This document shows, in pieces, positions 29,920 through 39,179 of a stretch of DNA of 49,387 nucleotides; positions within the stretch are counted from its first letter, which is position 1; each line of letters opens with the position of its first letter. The notes beneath the pieces were generated by a model. The model was given only the letters and a program-made list of their open reading frames with translations, ran no database searches and was not told the origin of the DNA. The stretch is from DASWIG01 sp965371445 (GTDB lineage: Bacteria > Acidobacteriota > Thermoanaerobaculia > Multivoradales > J023), in assembly GCA_965371445.1 (NCBI GenBank), contig CBDUYN010000062.1:1-49387 (forward strand), read 5' to 3'. The translations under genes were made by a program, and so were the position numbers.

Positions 29920-31803
29920 ATGAGAAAGCCAACGCAGGGGGCCCTGGGCCGCGGTGCGGGACTCGCCCTGGCATGGATCCTGATCGAGGCCGCGGACCGG
30001 CTGCGCGTCACCTGGGAAACGGGCTACGTGGCACGGACGACGGTGGCCATCATCTCGGTGGCCGTCCTCCTCGCCGTAGGCCTGCTGCTGGGGCTCGCCT
30101 GGGGAGGGGTCCTCAAGCTTGCCCGGGGGGGCTTGTGGCATCCGCTCGCCCTGTCGGCTTCGTCCGCGACCCTGCTCCTGGCGTTCGCCGCTCCGGCAGG
30201 GGAGGCCTTCCTCGTCAAGGCCGCAAGCGTCGCTACCGCCGTCGCCTTCCTCTACGCCGCGGGGCTCGTGCTCTCGCGCCGTCCCGCCATGCGGCGGTGG
30301 GTGGTGGCTGCGGGCGTCGTCCTGGCACTCTCCCTGCTGGCACTCTCCCCGCTGACGGGAGGATTCGAGCCCGTGCTCGGCCCGCGCTCGGCGCCGGCTC
30401 CAGCCGGTGCGCCGAACGTCCTTTTCGTCGTCCTTGACACGGTGCGCACCGACCGCCTCGACTTGATGGGCTACGAGCGCCCCACCTTCCCGTACCTGAG
30501 CGAGGTGGCGCGCGAAGGCGCCGTTTTTGAGCGCGCCGTCTCGCCGGCCCCGTGGACCCTTCCGTCGCATGCCTCGATGTTCACGGGCCTCTATCCGTCG
30601 GCCCACGGCGCCCACCACGAGAACACCTTCCTCGACGAGGAACGAGTCACTCTCGCGGAGATCCTCCACCGCCACGGCTGGGACACCGCCGCATTTTCGG
30701 CGAACCCCTGGATCTCGCCCTCGACCGGCATGACCCAGGGCTTCGCGGTCCAGGACCCGGTGTGGCTGGAGCAGACGGCGCCGGAGGTCTCCTTCGCCTG
30801 GCTCGTCGCCTGGAGCCTGGGCTGGATCGAGCCCGACAACAACGGCCGCGCGGTGACCCGCAAGTGGCTCGGCTGGCTCGACGGCTGGGACGGCGAGCGG
30901 CCTTTTTTCGCCTTCCTCAACTACCTCGAGACCCATTTTCCCTATCACCTCCTCCCGGAGAAGTACCTCGGGACCTTTTCGCCGTCCGGCACTCCCGAGA
31001 GCGAGTTGGCGGAGGCGTCGCTGGCGGTGATGGAGGCCGAGCTCCACGGCTGGCGGGTCACGCCGGAGCAGGCGGCGCGGGTGGGCGAGCTCTACGACGC
31101 CTCGATCCGCTACGAGGGCGAGCTCGTGGCGCGTGCCGTCGAGGCGGTGCGCGAACGCGGCGAGCTCGACCGGACCGTCCTCGTCCTGGTCTCGGACCAT
31201 GGCGACCTTCTCGGCGAGCATGGGGGCCTCTTTCAGCACACCCGTTCGCTGGTCGACTACCTGCTCTCGGTGCCGCTCGTCGTCCGCTACCCGCCGCGGG
31301 TCCCGGCGGGCGTGCGCATCTCCTCGCCGATCACGACGGCGGCGCTCCTGCCGACGCTCCTCGACCTGGTGGGCCTCGACGCGCCGCCGGGGATCCACAC
31401 CCGCAGCTTCGCCCCCCTCTTCGACGGCACCGGCGCGGCCGGCTCGCCGCTGCTCGCCGAGGGCTACGCCGAGGACGGCCGCCTCGAGGCCCCGGACTTC
31501 AAGCCCCGCAGCCCCTTCGACCGCCTCCGGGTGCGCTACCGCGCTCTCGAGGAGGACGGGTTCAAGCTGATCGTCGACTCGACGGGCGAGCGATGGCTGT
31601 TTGAGCCCCTCGTCGATCCGTCGGAGTCGGTCAACCTCGCCGACGAGCGCCCCGACGTCGTCGAACGGCTGAGCCGTCGTCTGGACGCGTGGGTCGAGAC
31701 CCACGGCCTCGGCGCCCTCGACCGCCAGCTCGCCACGGACAAGGCCGCCGGGATCGATCCGGAGGTGCGGGAGAGGTTGCGTGCTTTGGGTTACGTCCAA
31801 TAG
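29920..31803 (+). CDS. Sulfatase/alkaline-phosphatase-superfamily membrane protein with Thr at the nucleophile site
   Basis: 627 residues. Four or five N-terminal membrane helices (about 1-150) lead to a periplasmic sulfatase-fold domain: PNVLFVVLDTVRTDRLDLMGYERPTFPYL (metal Asp), FFAFLNYLETHFPY, VLVLVSDHGDLLGEHGGLFQH (Asp-His metal pair). The activating motif of sulfatases is C/S-x-P-x-R. Here the aligned residues are T-L-P-S-H-A-S-M at 213, so neither formylglycine formation nor the Arg is possible as written. Thr is the nucleophile in LtaS and phosphoethanolamine transferases, which share this fold and also have N-terminal membrane helices. A phosphotransferase role is therefore worth considering, although many bacterial proteins annotated as sulfatases carry TLPSHAS. 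The preceding GTG at 29917 is an alternative start. Confidence 0.82.
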   Translation: MRKPTQGALGRGAGLALAWILIEAADRLRVTWETGYVARTTVAIISVAVLLAVGLLLGLAWGGVLKLARGGLWHPLALSASSATLLLAFAAPAGEAFLVKAASVATAVAFLYAAGLVLSRRPAMRRWVVAAGVVLALSLLALSPLTGGFEPVLGPRSAPAPAGAPNVLFVVLDTVRTDRLDLMGYERPTFPYLSEVAREGAVFERAVSPAPWTLPSHASMFTGLYPSAHGAHHENTFLDEERVTLAEILHRHGWDTAAFSANPWISPSTGMTQGFAVQDPVWLEQTAPEVSFAWLVAWSLGWIEPDNNGRAVTRKWLGWLDGWDGERPFFAFLNYLETHFPYHLLPEKYLGTFSPSGTPESELAEASLAVMEAELHGWRVTPEQAARVGELYDASIRYEGELVARAVEAVRERGELDRTVLVLVSDHGDLLGEHGGLFQHTRSLVDYLLSVPLVVRYPPRVPAGVRISSPITTAALLPTLLDLVGLDAPPGIHTRSFAPLFDGTGAAGSPLLAEGYAEDGRLEAPDFKPRSPFDRLRVRYRALEEDGFKLIVDSTGERWLFEPLVDPSESVNLADERPDVVERLSRRLDAWVETHGLGALDRQLATDKAAGIDPEVRERLRALGYVQ

Positions 31804-31831
31804 CTCGCCCAGAGCAAGTCAGAGGAGTAGA

Positions 31832-32563
31832 ATGGGAGGCAAACCTACTGGTCCAAAAGGAGAACCCGCTTTGGGAGACCCTGCAACCCTCAAAGTCTCG
31901 GAAGTCACCAAGGAGTTCGAAACTCCCCACGACTGCGTGGAGGTCCTGCGCGGCGTCACCCTGAACGTCGAAGCCGGCGAGTCGGTCGCCATCACCGGAC
32001 CGTCGGGCTCGGGCAAGAGCACGCTCCTGCACCTGATCGGCACCCTCGAGGAGCCGACCTCGGGGACGATCTCGATCAGCGGCAAGAACCCCTTCGAGCT
32101 CGGCGAGGAAGAGCTCGCCCACTTCCGCAACCGCACGATCGGCTTCGTCTTCCAGGAGCACAACCTGCTGCCCCAGTACTCCGTCCTGGAAAACGTCCTG
32201 GTGCCGACGGTGGCTTTTCCGCCGGAGACGACGGGTCACGAGGGCCCGGAGGAACGGGCGCGCACGCTCCTCGACCGCGTCGGCCTGGGCCACCGGCTCG
32301 ACCACCGTCCGGCGGAGCTTTCCGGCGGCGAGCGCCAGCGCGTCGCGGTGGCTCGGGCGCTCGTCAACGAGCCCCAGCTGCTGCTCTGCGACGAGCCCAC
32401 CGGCAGCCTCGACCCGAAGAACGCCACCGCGGTCGCCGACCTCCTGCTGGAGCTCCACCAGGCGGAGCCGACGATCCTCGTCATCGTCACCCACAGCCTG
32501 GAGCTCGCCCGACGCGCCGGGCGCCGGCTCGAATTACGGGAGGGGACATGCTCCGCAGCCTGA
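31832..32563 (+). CDS. ABC transporter ATP-binding protein (LolD/MacB class)
   Basis: 243 residues; RBS GAGGAG and ATG 31832. All ABC motifs are intact: Walker A GPSGSGKST, Q-loop FVFQEHNLLPQYSVLENV, signature LSGGERQRVAVARAL, Walker B LLLCDEPTGSLDP and switch His in IVTHS. The NLLPQYSVLENVLVP segment is characteristic of LolD/MacB/FtsE-type ATPases that drive FtsX-fold permeases. Such systems extract lipoproteins or lipids, or drive periplasmic mechanotransmission. Its stop overlaps the permease start by 16 bases, so the two are translationally coupled. The sulfatase-fold gene ends 28 bases upstream. Confidence 0.93.
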   Translation: MGGKPTGPKGEPALGDPATLKVSEVTKEFETPHDCVEVLRGVTLNVEAGESVAITGPSGSGKSTLLHLIGTLEEPTSGTISISGKNPFELGEEELAHFRNRTIGFVFQEHNLLPQYSVLENVLVPTVAFPPETTGHEGPEERARTLLDRVGLGHRLDHRPAELSGGERQRVAVARALVNEPQLLLCDEPTGSLDPKNATAVADLLLELHQAEPTILVIVTHSLELARRAGRRLELREGTCSAA

Positions 32564-35500
32564 CCTTCTACTGGCGTATGAGCCTGGCGGTGGCGCTGGG
32601 CGCCGCGGTGGCCTCGGCGGTCCTGACCGGGGCGCTTCTCGTCGGCGACTCGGTCCGCGGCAGCCTCCGCGAGCTCACCCTCGAACGGCTCGGCGCGATC
32701 GACTACGCGCTCGCCGGCCAGACGTTTTTCCCCGACGACGTCGCCGGACGCCTCGCCGAGGTGCCTGAGTTCAACCAGAGCTTCACCGCCGCACCGGCGA
32801 TCCTGCTACGCGGCACGGTCGTCAACGCCTCGACTCGCGCCCGCGCCACCCAGGTCGGCCTCCAGGGCGTCGACGAGAGGTTCCTCGCCTTTTTTGACGA
32901 CGACCAGGGGCTCAGCTCGGAGCTCCTCAGCGCGCCGTCCTCGCCCTTTCCGTCCGCGGCGATCAACGCCGGGCTGCAGCGCGAGCTCGGCGTCGAGGTT
33001 GGGCAGGCGATTCTCTTCCACCTGAAGCGCTGGAGCGAGGTCCCCGAGGGGTCGCTCCTGTCGCGCAAGGACACGGGCAGCGTCGTAAGGACCCTGCGGC
33101 TTACCGTCGCCGCCGTCGTCGAGGACCGCGGCCTTGGAAGATTCGGACTGGAGACGCACCAGGGATTGCCCTTGAACGTCTTCGTGCCGCTCGCGGCGCT
33201 CCAGAAAGCGCTCGGCCAGGAGGGGGAGGCGAACGGCCTCCTGCTCGCCAGCGCTACCGCCACGGACGATGCGGCCGCCACCGCCGAGGAGCTCGGCGCC
33301 GAGCTCGCCCGCGTCCTCGTGCCCGAAGACCTGGGGCTCGTCTTGAGCGAGCAGGAGGGATTCTTTGCGATCGAGAGCGAGGAATTCATCCTGAAGCCCG
33401 GTCTCGAGACGGTCATCGCGGAGCTTGCCGAGGCGAACGGTGCCAGGCTCCTGCCGCTCCTGACCTACCTCTCGAACTCGATCTCGACCTCCGGGGCCGA
33501 GGTGCCCTACTCGACGGTCACCGCCCTCGATCCGCCCGGCGAGGCCTCCTTCGGGGAGCTCGTCTTGACCGACGGTACCGCGGCTCCCCCCCTGGCCGAG
33601 GAGGAGATTCTGCTCAACGCATGGACCGCCGAAGATCTTGGCGCGTCGGTGGGCGACGAGGTCGAGCTCACCTACTTCGTCGTCGGGCCGCGCGAGGACC
33701 TCCGCGAAGAGACGAGCTCCTTTCGCGTCCGCGGCGTCGTCGAGATGAAGGGCCTGGGGAGCGACGCGACCCTGGCGCAGGAGTACCCGGGAATCGCCGG
33801 CAGCGACAGCATGGCCGACTGGGATCCGCCGTTTCCCATCGAGCTCGGCAAGATCCGCTCCGCCGACGAGGAGTACTGGGACCTCTACCGCGGCACGCCC
33901 AAGGCCTTCGTCTCGGCAGCGGCGGGACGGCGGCTGTGGCGCAACCGCTGGGGCGAGCTGACCGCGGTGCGCGTCGCGCCGGGCGACGACACGGAGGTGG
34001 GTGAGCTTCTCGACACCTTTCGTTCCGAGCTGGTCTCGAAGCTCCGGCTCGGCGCCTACGGCCTGCGCTTCCAGCCGGTCAAGAGCCTCGGCCTCGGCGC
34101 CTCGGGCGGTGCCACCGACTTCGGGGGCATGTTCATCGGCTTCTCGATGTTCCTGATCGCCTCGGCGGCGATCCTGGCGTCGCTTCTCTTCAGCCTCGGG
34201 GTTGAGCAGCGCTCGGCAGAGCTCGGCCTGCGCCTCGCGGTGGGAGAGCCGCCGAAGAAGGTCCGGAAACGCTTTCTGATGGAAGGGGGGCTGCTCGCCG
34301 CCGTCGGCTCGCTCGTGGGCCTCGCCGGCGCGGTGGGCTACGCGGCGCTCATGATGCATGGGCTGCGGACCTGGTGGCTGCCGGCGGTCGGTACCTCGCG
34401 CCTGGAGCTTCACGTCGGCGCGGGGAGCCTGGTCGGCGGCTACGTCGGCTCGGTGGCCGTCGTGGTCTTCTCGATCTGGATGACGCTGCGGCGCGTGCGG
34501 CGCGTCTCGGCGCCACAGCTCCTCTCCCACGTCGTCGAGCCGAGGCTCGAGAAGGCGGGGAAGGTCACGACGTGGACGTGGAGGATCTGCTTCGTCGTCG
34601 CGGGAGTGCTTCTCGCCTACGCGCTCGTGGCCGGCGAGACGACGAACCCGGCACTTTTTTTTGCCATCGGCCCGGCGCTTCTCGTCGGAGCGCTGGCGCT
34701 TTACGCGGTCCGGTTGACGGGCGCGGCACGGGTCAAGAAAGGCGGCGCGACGCTACGGCCGGGCTTTGTCGGCCAGCTGCGCATGGCGGCCGTCAACAGC
34801 GGACGCCACCGGCGGCGCAGCCTCCTCGCGGCGACGCTGGTGGCAAGCGCGTGCTTTCTGATCGTCACCGTCGCGTCCTTTCAGGAAGGTTTTTCGGGAG
34901 AGCTGGGTCGCGATTCCGGCACCGGCGGCTACCGCCTGGTCGCGGAGTCGGCGATTCCCCTCTATCAGGATCCGGGGACGAAGGACGGACGCTTCGAGCT
35001 CGGCATCGACCCAGAGGCCTCCTCTGCCCTGGCCGACGCGTCGATCGTTTCATTCCGGCTCCTACCGGGCGACGACACGAGCTGTCTGAACCTTTATCAA
35101 CCCGGACAGCCGCGCGTCCTCGCGGTACCGCATGAGCACGTCGAGCGCGGTGGCTTTCGATTCAAGAAGGCCGTAGAGGACGTCGAGAACCCCTGGACGC
35201 TGCTCGAGAAGGAAATCGAGCCCGGGGTGATCCCGGCGATCGGCGACGCCAACTCGACCCAGTGGATCCTGAAGCTCGGTCTCGGCAAGGACCTCGAAAT
35301 GGAAGACGAGCACGGCGAGACGGTTCGACTCCGTCTCGTGGCGACGCTCGCGACGAGCGTTTTTCAGAGCGAGATCTTGATCTCCGAGGAGAGCTTCCTC
35401 CGGCACTTCCCGAGCCGCTCGGGGTTCTCCTACTTCCTCGTCGACACGCCGGCGGAGCGCGCGGCCGAGGTCTCGCAGGCTCTGGAGTCGAGCCTCGACG

Positions 35501-35946
35501 CCTACGGCTTCGACGCGTTGACGGCGGCCGAGAAGCTGGCGTCCTTCCACGCGGTGCAGAACACCTACCTGGCGACGTTTCAGACGGTGGGCGGGTTGGG
35601 GCTCCTGCTGGGGACGGTGGGTCTCGCGGTCGTCCTGGCGCGCAACGTCCTGGAGCGGCGCAAGGAGCTGGCGACGCTGCGGGCGTTCGGCTTCCGGCGT
35701 TCGCTCCTGACGCGGATGGTGGTGATCGAAAACGCCTTCCTCCTCTTGACGGGCCTCGGTATCGGGACCGGTGCGGCGCTCTTGACGAGCGCGCCGCATC
35801 TCGTGGCGGAAGCCGAGGTCGTCCCGTGGACGGCGATCGCCGTGACGGTGGTGGGGATTTTCGTCTTCGGCCTGGTCGCCTGTGCCGTCGCGGCGAACCG
35901 GTCGCTTCGGGTCTCGCTCCTGCCGGCGCTCAAGGCGGATCGGTAA
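32548..35946 (+). CDS. Very large FtsX-type ABC permease
   Basis: 1132 residues, about 2.5 times a LolC or MacB permease half. An N-terminal membrane helix is followed by a 480-residue periplasmic MacB-PCD-like domain. FtsX core 1 comes next (GFSMFLIASAAILASLLFSLGVEQRSAELGLRLAVG). After two further helices a new anchor begins (SLLAATLVASACFLIVTVASF) with a second periplasmic domain. FtsX core 2 (GGLGLLLGTVGLAVVLARNVLERRKELATLRAFG) and a last helix end the protein. Two FtsX units in one chain imply the protein works as a monomeric pseudo-dimer with the preceding ATPase. GGGAGGGG precedes ATG 32548. The exported substrate, lipid or lipoprotein, is not identifiable. Convergent with the propeller gene 43 bases away. 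Confidence 0.9.
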   Translation: MLRSLTFYWRMSLAVALGAAVASAVLTGALLVGDSVRGSLRELTLERLGAIDYALAGQTFFPDDVAGRLAEVPEFNQSFTAAPAILLRGTVVNASTRARATQVGLQGVDERFLAFFDDDQGLSSELLSAPSSPFPSAAINAGLQRELGVEVGQAILFHLKRWSEVPEGSLLSRKDTGSVVRTLRLTVAAVVEDRGLGRFGLETHQGLPLNVFVPLAALQKALGQEGEANGLLLASATATDDAAATAEELGAELARVLVPEDLGLVLSEQEGFFAIESEEFILKPGLETVIAELAEANGARLLPLLTYLSNSISTSGAEVPYSTVTALDPPGEASFGELVLTDGTAAPPLAEEEILLNAWTAEDLGASVGDEVELTYFVVGPREDLREETSSFRVRGVVEMKGLGSDATLAQEYPGIAGSDSMADWDPPFPIELGKIRSADEEYWDLYRGTPKAFVSAAAGRRLWRNRWGELTAVRVAPGDDTEVGELLDTFRSELVSKLRLGAYGLRFQPVKSLGLGASGGATDFGGMFIGFSMFLIASAAILASLLFSLGVEQRSAELGLRLAVGEPPKKVRKRFLMEGGLLAAVGSLVGLAGAVGYAALMMHGLRTWWLPAVGTSRLELHVGAGSLVGGYVGSVAVVVFSIWMTLRRVRRVSAPQLLSHVVEPRLEKAGKVTTWTWRICFVVAGVLLAYALVAGETTNPALFFAIGPALLVGALALYAVRLTGAARVKKGGATLRPGFVGQLRMAAVNSGRHRRRSLLAATLVASACFLIVTVASFQEGFSGELGRDSGTGGYRLVAESAIPLYQDPGTKDGRFELGIDPEASSALADASIVSFRLLPGDDTSCLNLYQPGQPRVLAVPHEHVERGGFRFKKAVEDVENPWTLLEKEIEPGVIPAIGDANSTQWILKLGLGKDLEMEDEHGETVRLRLVATLATSVFQSEILISEESFLRHFPSRSGFSYFLVDTPAERAAEVSQALESSLDAYGFDALTAAEKLASFHAVQNTYLATFQTVGGLGLLLGTVGLAVVLARNVLERRKELATLRAFGFRRSLLTRMVVIENAFLLLTGLGIGTGAALLTSAPHLVAEAEVVPWTAIAVTVVGIFVFGLVACAVAANRSLRVSLLPALKADR

Positions 35947-35989
35947 ATCGATGACGGTCCGGGGGCCAAGGCACACCTTAAGCGGGGGC

Positions 35990-37318
35990 CTAACGGCGAA
36001 AAAACGCGAACCCCATGGTCCAGAAGCTGTCGAATCTCCCGGGGCTGGGCAGCGCTTTCGGTGCGCTGTCCCCTTTCAGGTCGACGACATAGAGAAACTC
36101 CCGAGAGCCGTAATACAGAAACCTGTCGTCCGGCGAGAAGCCGAGGACGCGGGCGTAGAAACCGGGAGCCGGATCCAGCGACAGGGTGCGCTCCAGCTGT
36201 GCTGAAGCCGCATCATACACCTCGATCTCGCCGGTCTTGAAGCGGACCCGCAGCGTGTCGGAGCCGCTGCCGGGGACCGCGCGCACCTCCCGCCACTCAT
36301 ACCCTTCCACGATGACCCGATCGCTGCTCGGCGTCAGGTGGGCCGTCGGGGTGCTCCGGGAGCCCGGATTGTAAGCCGCGACGTTCCTCGCCGTCCGAAT
36401 GGGAGGAAAGGAAAGGCCGCTCCCGACATCGTAGAGCCAGAGGCCGCTGCCACCGCGGGCGACGTTGCCCAGATCGTGATTGACGGCGAACAGCATCCGC
36501 CCTCCGGCGGAATCGGCGAGAGCGAGGGCCAGGAACTTCCGCCCGCTGACGCCGGTTCTCTCCAACGGACGCAGCTGCTCCTTCACGGCCGCCGGAATCG
36601 CTTCGTAAGGGTTGATCCGATGAAGAAACCTGCCCTCTCCGTCGAGGATCGCGTTGCCCTCGATGATGTTACCACGAGCATCCCGGTAAGCACGTCGGGA
36701 AATGCTGGCGTACAACGGCTCCCTATCGAGGACCTCCGGCTGGCGCGGAACCGACTTCGAGGTCATCCGCCTGAAGTCCGGCACGGAGTAGTGATCGATG
36801 ACCGTGTCCCATGGCTCACCCCCGCCTTGCCGGACTCGATCATAGGTGACGAGCAGGGTCTCGCCGTCGGGGGCGAGGAGTAGGGCAGGCGCTCCGGCGA
36901 GCTTCTCCGGAATCTCGAAGTCGCCCACCAGGCGCAGCTCGGCCAGGGTCACCGCAGCGAGACGAAAGCGCTTGCGGCCTTGCCGATCTGAAAAGGGCTC
37001 TTTGGCCAGAACCATGTAGGCCACTCCCCGATCCGGCGCGGACTCGAGATCCTCCACCAGGCAGCCGTCGAACTTGCTGGTGACCGCAGGGCGCAGCTCC
37101 CCCAGGGTCGGCGCATCCCAGATCTTCCCCGCCGTGACGATCCGCTCTCCTGAAGCGTCCAGCCGCACGTAGCTGCCGGCGCAGTCCACCAGCAGGATCT
37201 CCGGCCGGGAAGTCGCTTCGGCGTCCTCCGCCATCACCGCCGCGGTGTTCAGCAACATGGCCAAAAGCGTTGCGGCGACTGACCGATTCCGACTCGTCCG
37301 TTTTGTAGATTTCTTCAT
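35990..37318 (-). CDS. Secreted beta-propeller-like protein of unknown function
   Basis: 442 residues from ATG 37318 with GGGGTGG before it. A signal peptide (KKSTKRTSRNRSVAATLLAMLLNTAAVMAEDA) precedes a chain of four-stranded blades: PEILLVDCAGSYVRLDASGERIV, APALLLAPDGETLLVTYD, RFLHRINPYEAIPA, KFLALALADSAGGRMLFAVNHD, RFLYYGSREFLYVVDL. Repeats such as FSPDDRFLYYGS resemble WD40/YVTN-type blades. No catalytic residues are evident. It starts 10 bases after the lysozyme-like gene and is likely co-expressed with it. Function unknown. Confidence 0.75.
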   Translation of the reverse strand: MKKSTKRTSRNRSVAATLLAMLLNTAAVMAEDAEATSRPEILLVDCAGSYVRLDASGERIVTAGKIWDAPTLGELRPAVTSKFDGCLVEDLESAPDRGVAYMVLAKEPFSDRQGRKRFRLAAVTLAELRLVGDFEIPEKLAGAPALLLAPDGETLLVTYDRVRQGGGEPWDTVIDHYSVPDFRRMTSKSVPRQPEVLDREPLYASISRRAYRDARGNIIEGNAILDGEGRFLHRINPYEAIPAAVKEQLRPLERTGVSGRKFLALALADSAGGRMLFAVNHDLGNVARGGSGLWLYDVGSGLSFPPIRTARNVAAYNPGSRSTPTAHLTPSSDRVIVEGYEWREVRAVPGSGSDTLRVRFKTGEIEVYDAASAQLERTLSLDPAPGFYARVLGFSPDDRFLYYGSREFLYVVDLKGDSAPKALPSPGRFDSFWTMGFAFFRR

Positions 37319-37328
37319 AAGCCACCCC

Positions 37329-38930
37329 CTAGCCGCCACACTCCGGCGCCAGAGCTGTCACGTTGGTAACGTACGCGCGATCGCCGCTGGCGGGACGCTC
37401 GTGCGGCTGCACCCGACGCCAGACCGCGGGGTTCCGGTTGAGACCTCGCAGCTGGTCATCGGGAACGGTCATCAGGAAGTCCTCATTCGGCCTGAACTCG
37501 TGCAACCCGGCGATGCCGAAGAGCGAGCCATTGAATCCGTTGTACCCTCTTACGGCATCCTCGAGCAGCTGGTTGGGCGGCTCCGACCCGAGCCTCCCCT
37601 CATTCGTGAAGCGCGGGGCGGGAGCACCGGGGATCGGTCTCAAGCCTGCGGCTTCGCGCTGAGGGTTGATCGTGTTTCTGATGTAGTCTCGATATTGCCC
37701 TCCGGCACCCCCTCGCAGGCGGCTCGGATACCTCCTGGCCGAGCCCGCCTTGTCGCGTAGCGTCGCGATCCCCTCCTCGACGTTGGCCTGCCAGTTGAAG
37801 ATCAAGTTCGGACAGACCCGGAAGGGATCGCTGCAGCGAGCGGTATTCGTGATCTGAAAGATTCCGACCCCGTCGTCGAAAGAGACGATGGGAGGCCCCA
37901 CCCCGCCGTTGGCGCTCGCTGCAAACTGGCGCTGACCGGGGCCCTCGCGGCATGCCATACGTTTCAGCGTGTCGCGGAGATCCGCAGCCGCGAGGCTCAC
38001 GAACCCGTTGTTGGGAACCTCCTGATCGATGTAGCTTTGAATCGCCGTGCGCTGTGGATTCCTGCCTTCGATTCGCAACCCGTCCGGGGTCTCGCCCTCC
38101 ACCGTCTCACCGTCGACCTCGGCGCTCGCCTTGATCTTCAAGCTGCCGCCGCGAAAATCGCCGGGGCTGACCAGCTCCAGAACGTAGCGGTCCTCCCCCA
38201 CGGTGGTGGCATCCTGCACGATATCCTGATCGAAGGGCACCGGGCCGGGTGGCTGGTTTTCGTTGGTCGACAGCTCGACGGTCCAGGTAAAGGTGGTGGT
38301 GGGGGTTGGATCGGGTGTGAATCCGACGAGCTTCGCCGTCGCGCCAATCTCGGGCATCTCCGGTGCGGATTCGATGACGTAGCGATCATCTGGCGGCGCG
38401 GGATCGAGGGTGACCTCGAGCTCGCCGCCGAACATCACCTCCCAATGGAGCCGGGCGTTCGCGCGGTCGGATTGGGTCGCGCTTCCCCAACCGGTCACGC
38501 AGCAGCAGTTCTCCTGGGCGCGGAGCAGCAGGCTCGCGGTGTTCCCGTCGACGCTCACCTGGCTGGTGACGTCTACGGGAGTCAGGACCGTGCCGACATC
38601 GGAGCACCGGGGAGGCGCGTCGGTGACCTGGATGCCGCCGACGAAGCCGATGTCGTCGGCCCGGCCGGAGACGATGGTGACCGTGATCCCGATGATGGCT
38701 TCGGGGAAGGTCCGTTCGACCAGCAGGTCGGCGAAACTGCCGATGGGCCCTGCCCGCACGCTATAGGTGTGCTCGGTGAAGTCATCGACGAGAACGGCCG
38801 GCCCGGACGAGCTCTCGGAGAGGTCCGGCTGTTGGCCGGAGGCCGCCAGCGGGAAAAGGAGAAAAGCGGTCGAGGCGGCCAGCGCAACCGCTGCTCCGCG
38901 CAGGGACGAAGCTCTACGAATCAGCTGCAT
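37329..38930 (-). CDS. Secreted multidomain protein with lysozyme/transglycosylase-like domain
   Basis: 533 residues from ATG 38930 (MQLIRRASSLRG, then a hydrophobic signal ending AASGQQ). The first 300 residues are beta-rich, with Ig-like or fibronectin-like strands (VGGIQVTDAPPRCSD, TFTWTVELSTNENQPPG, GGSLKIKASAEVDGETVEGETPDGLRI). From about 310 a helical region carries MACREGPGQRQF, DDGVGIFQIT and FNWQANVEEGIATLRDKA. Glu followed by a Gln-Phe and a G-x-G-I-x-Q-I-T block is the arrangement of goose-type or SLT-like peptidoglycan hydrolases; Glu in REGPGQ is the candidate acid. Four Cys in QENCCCVTGWG are unusual. Activity is inferred from motif only. Confidence 0.7.
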   Translation of the reverse strand: MQLIRRASSLRGAAVALAASTAFLLFPLAASGQQPDLSESSSGPAVLVDDFTEHTYSVRAGPIGSFADLLVERTFPEAIIGITVTIVSGRADDIGFVGGIQVTDAPPRCSDVGTVLTPVDVTSQVSVDGNTASLLLRAQENCCCVTGWGSATQSDRANARLHWEVMFGGELEVTLDPAPPDDRYVIESAPEMPEIGATAKLVGFTPDPTPTTTFTWTVELSTNENQPPGPVPFDQDIVQDATTVGEDRYVLELVSPGDFRGGSLKIKASAEVDGETVEGETPDGLRIEGRNPQRTAIQSYIDQEVPNNGFVSLAAADLRDTLKRMACREGPGQRQFAASANGGVGPPIVSFDDGVGIFQITNTARCSDPFRVCPNLIFNWQANVEEGIATLRDKAGSARRYPSRLRGGAGGQYRDYIRNTINPQREAAGLRPIPGAPAPRFTNEGRLGSEPPNQLLEDAVRGYNGFNGSLFGIAGLHEFRPNEDFLMTVPDDQLRGLNRNPAVWRRVQPHERPASGDRAYVTNVTALAPECGG

Positions 38931-39120
38931 ACAGGACCTCCATGCCTGGATCAAGGTCAAAGCCCGTTCGGCGGCTTACCAAAAACTTGCCGGGGATGAA
39001 CGTAGCACGAGTCGATGGGCCCGTCAAGATGTGTGGGCTGTGTTCGTCCGATCCATGACCGTGACCGCCGGGCTGGCCCTGCCGCGGCGCCACGGTGGCG
39101 GGAGGTTTCCCAACTTGGGT

Positions 39121-39150
39121 GGGACCCTAGAGCTTGGGACCCTAAAGCTT
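39121..39150. repeat. 15-bp tandem duplication
   Basis: GGGACCCTAGAGCTT (39121-39135) is followed by GGGACCCTAAAGCTT (39136-39150), one mismatch, then GGGG. It lies in the 249-bp gap between deoD (minus, ending 39180) and the lysozyme-like gene. No gene or convincing terminator is seen in the rest of the gap. Confidence 0.75.
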
Positions 39151-39179
39151 GGGGCTCCACGTGGTTCCGGTCAGCGCGG

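Noticed and set aside
29857..31800. 647-residue minus-strand frame
   Set aside because: Antisense to the sulfatase-fold gene; rich in Arg, Gly and Val without domains.
32806..34530. 574-residue minus-strand frame
   Set aside because: Antisense to the large ABC permease, no motif or start signal.
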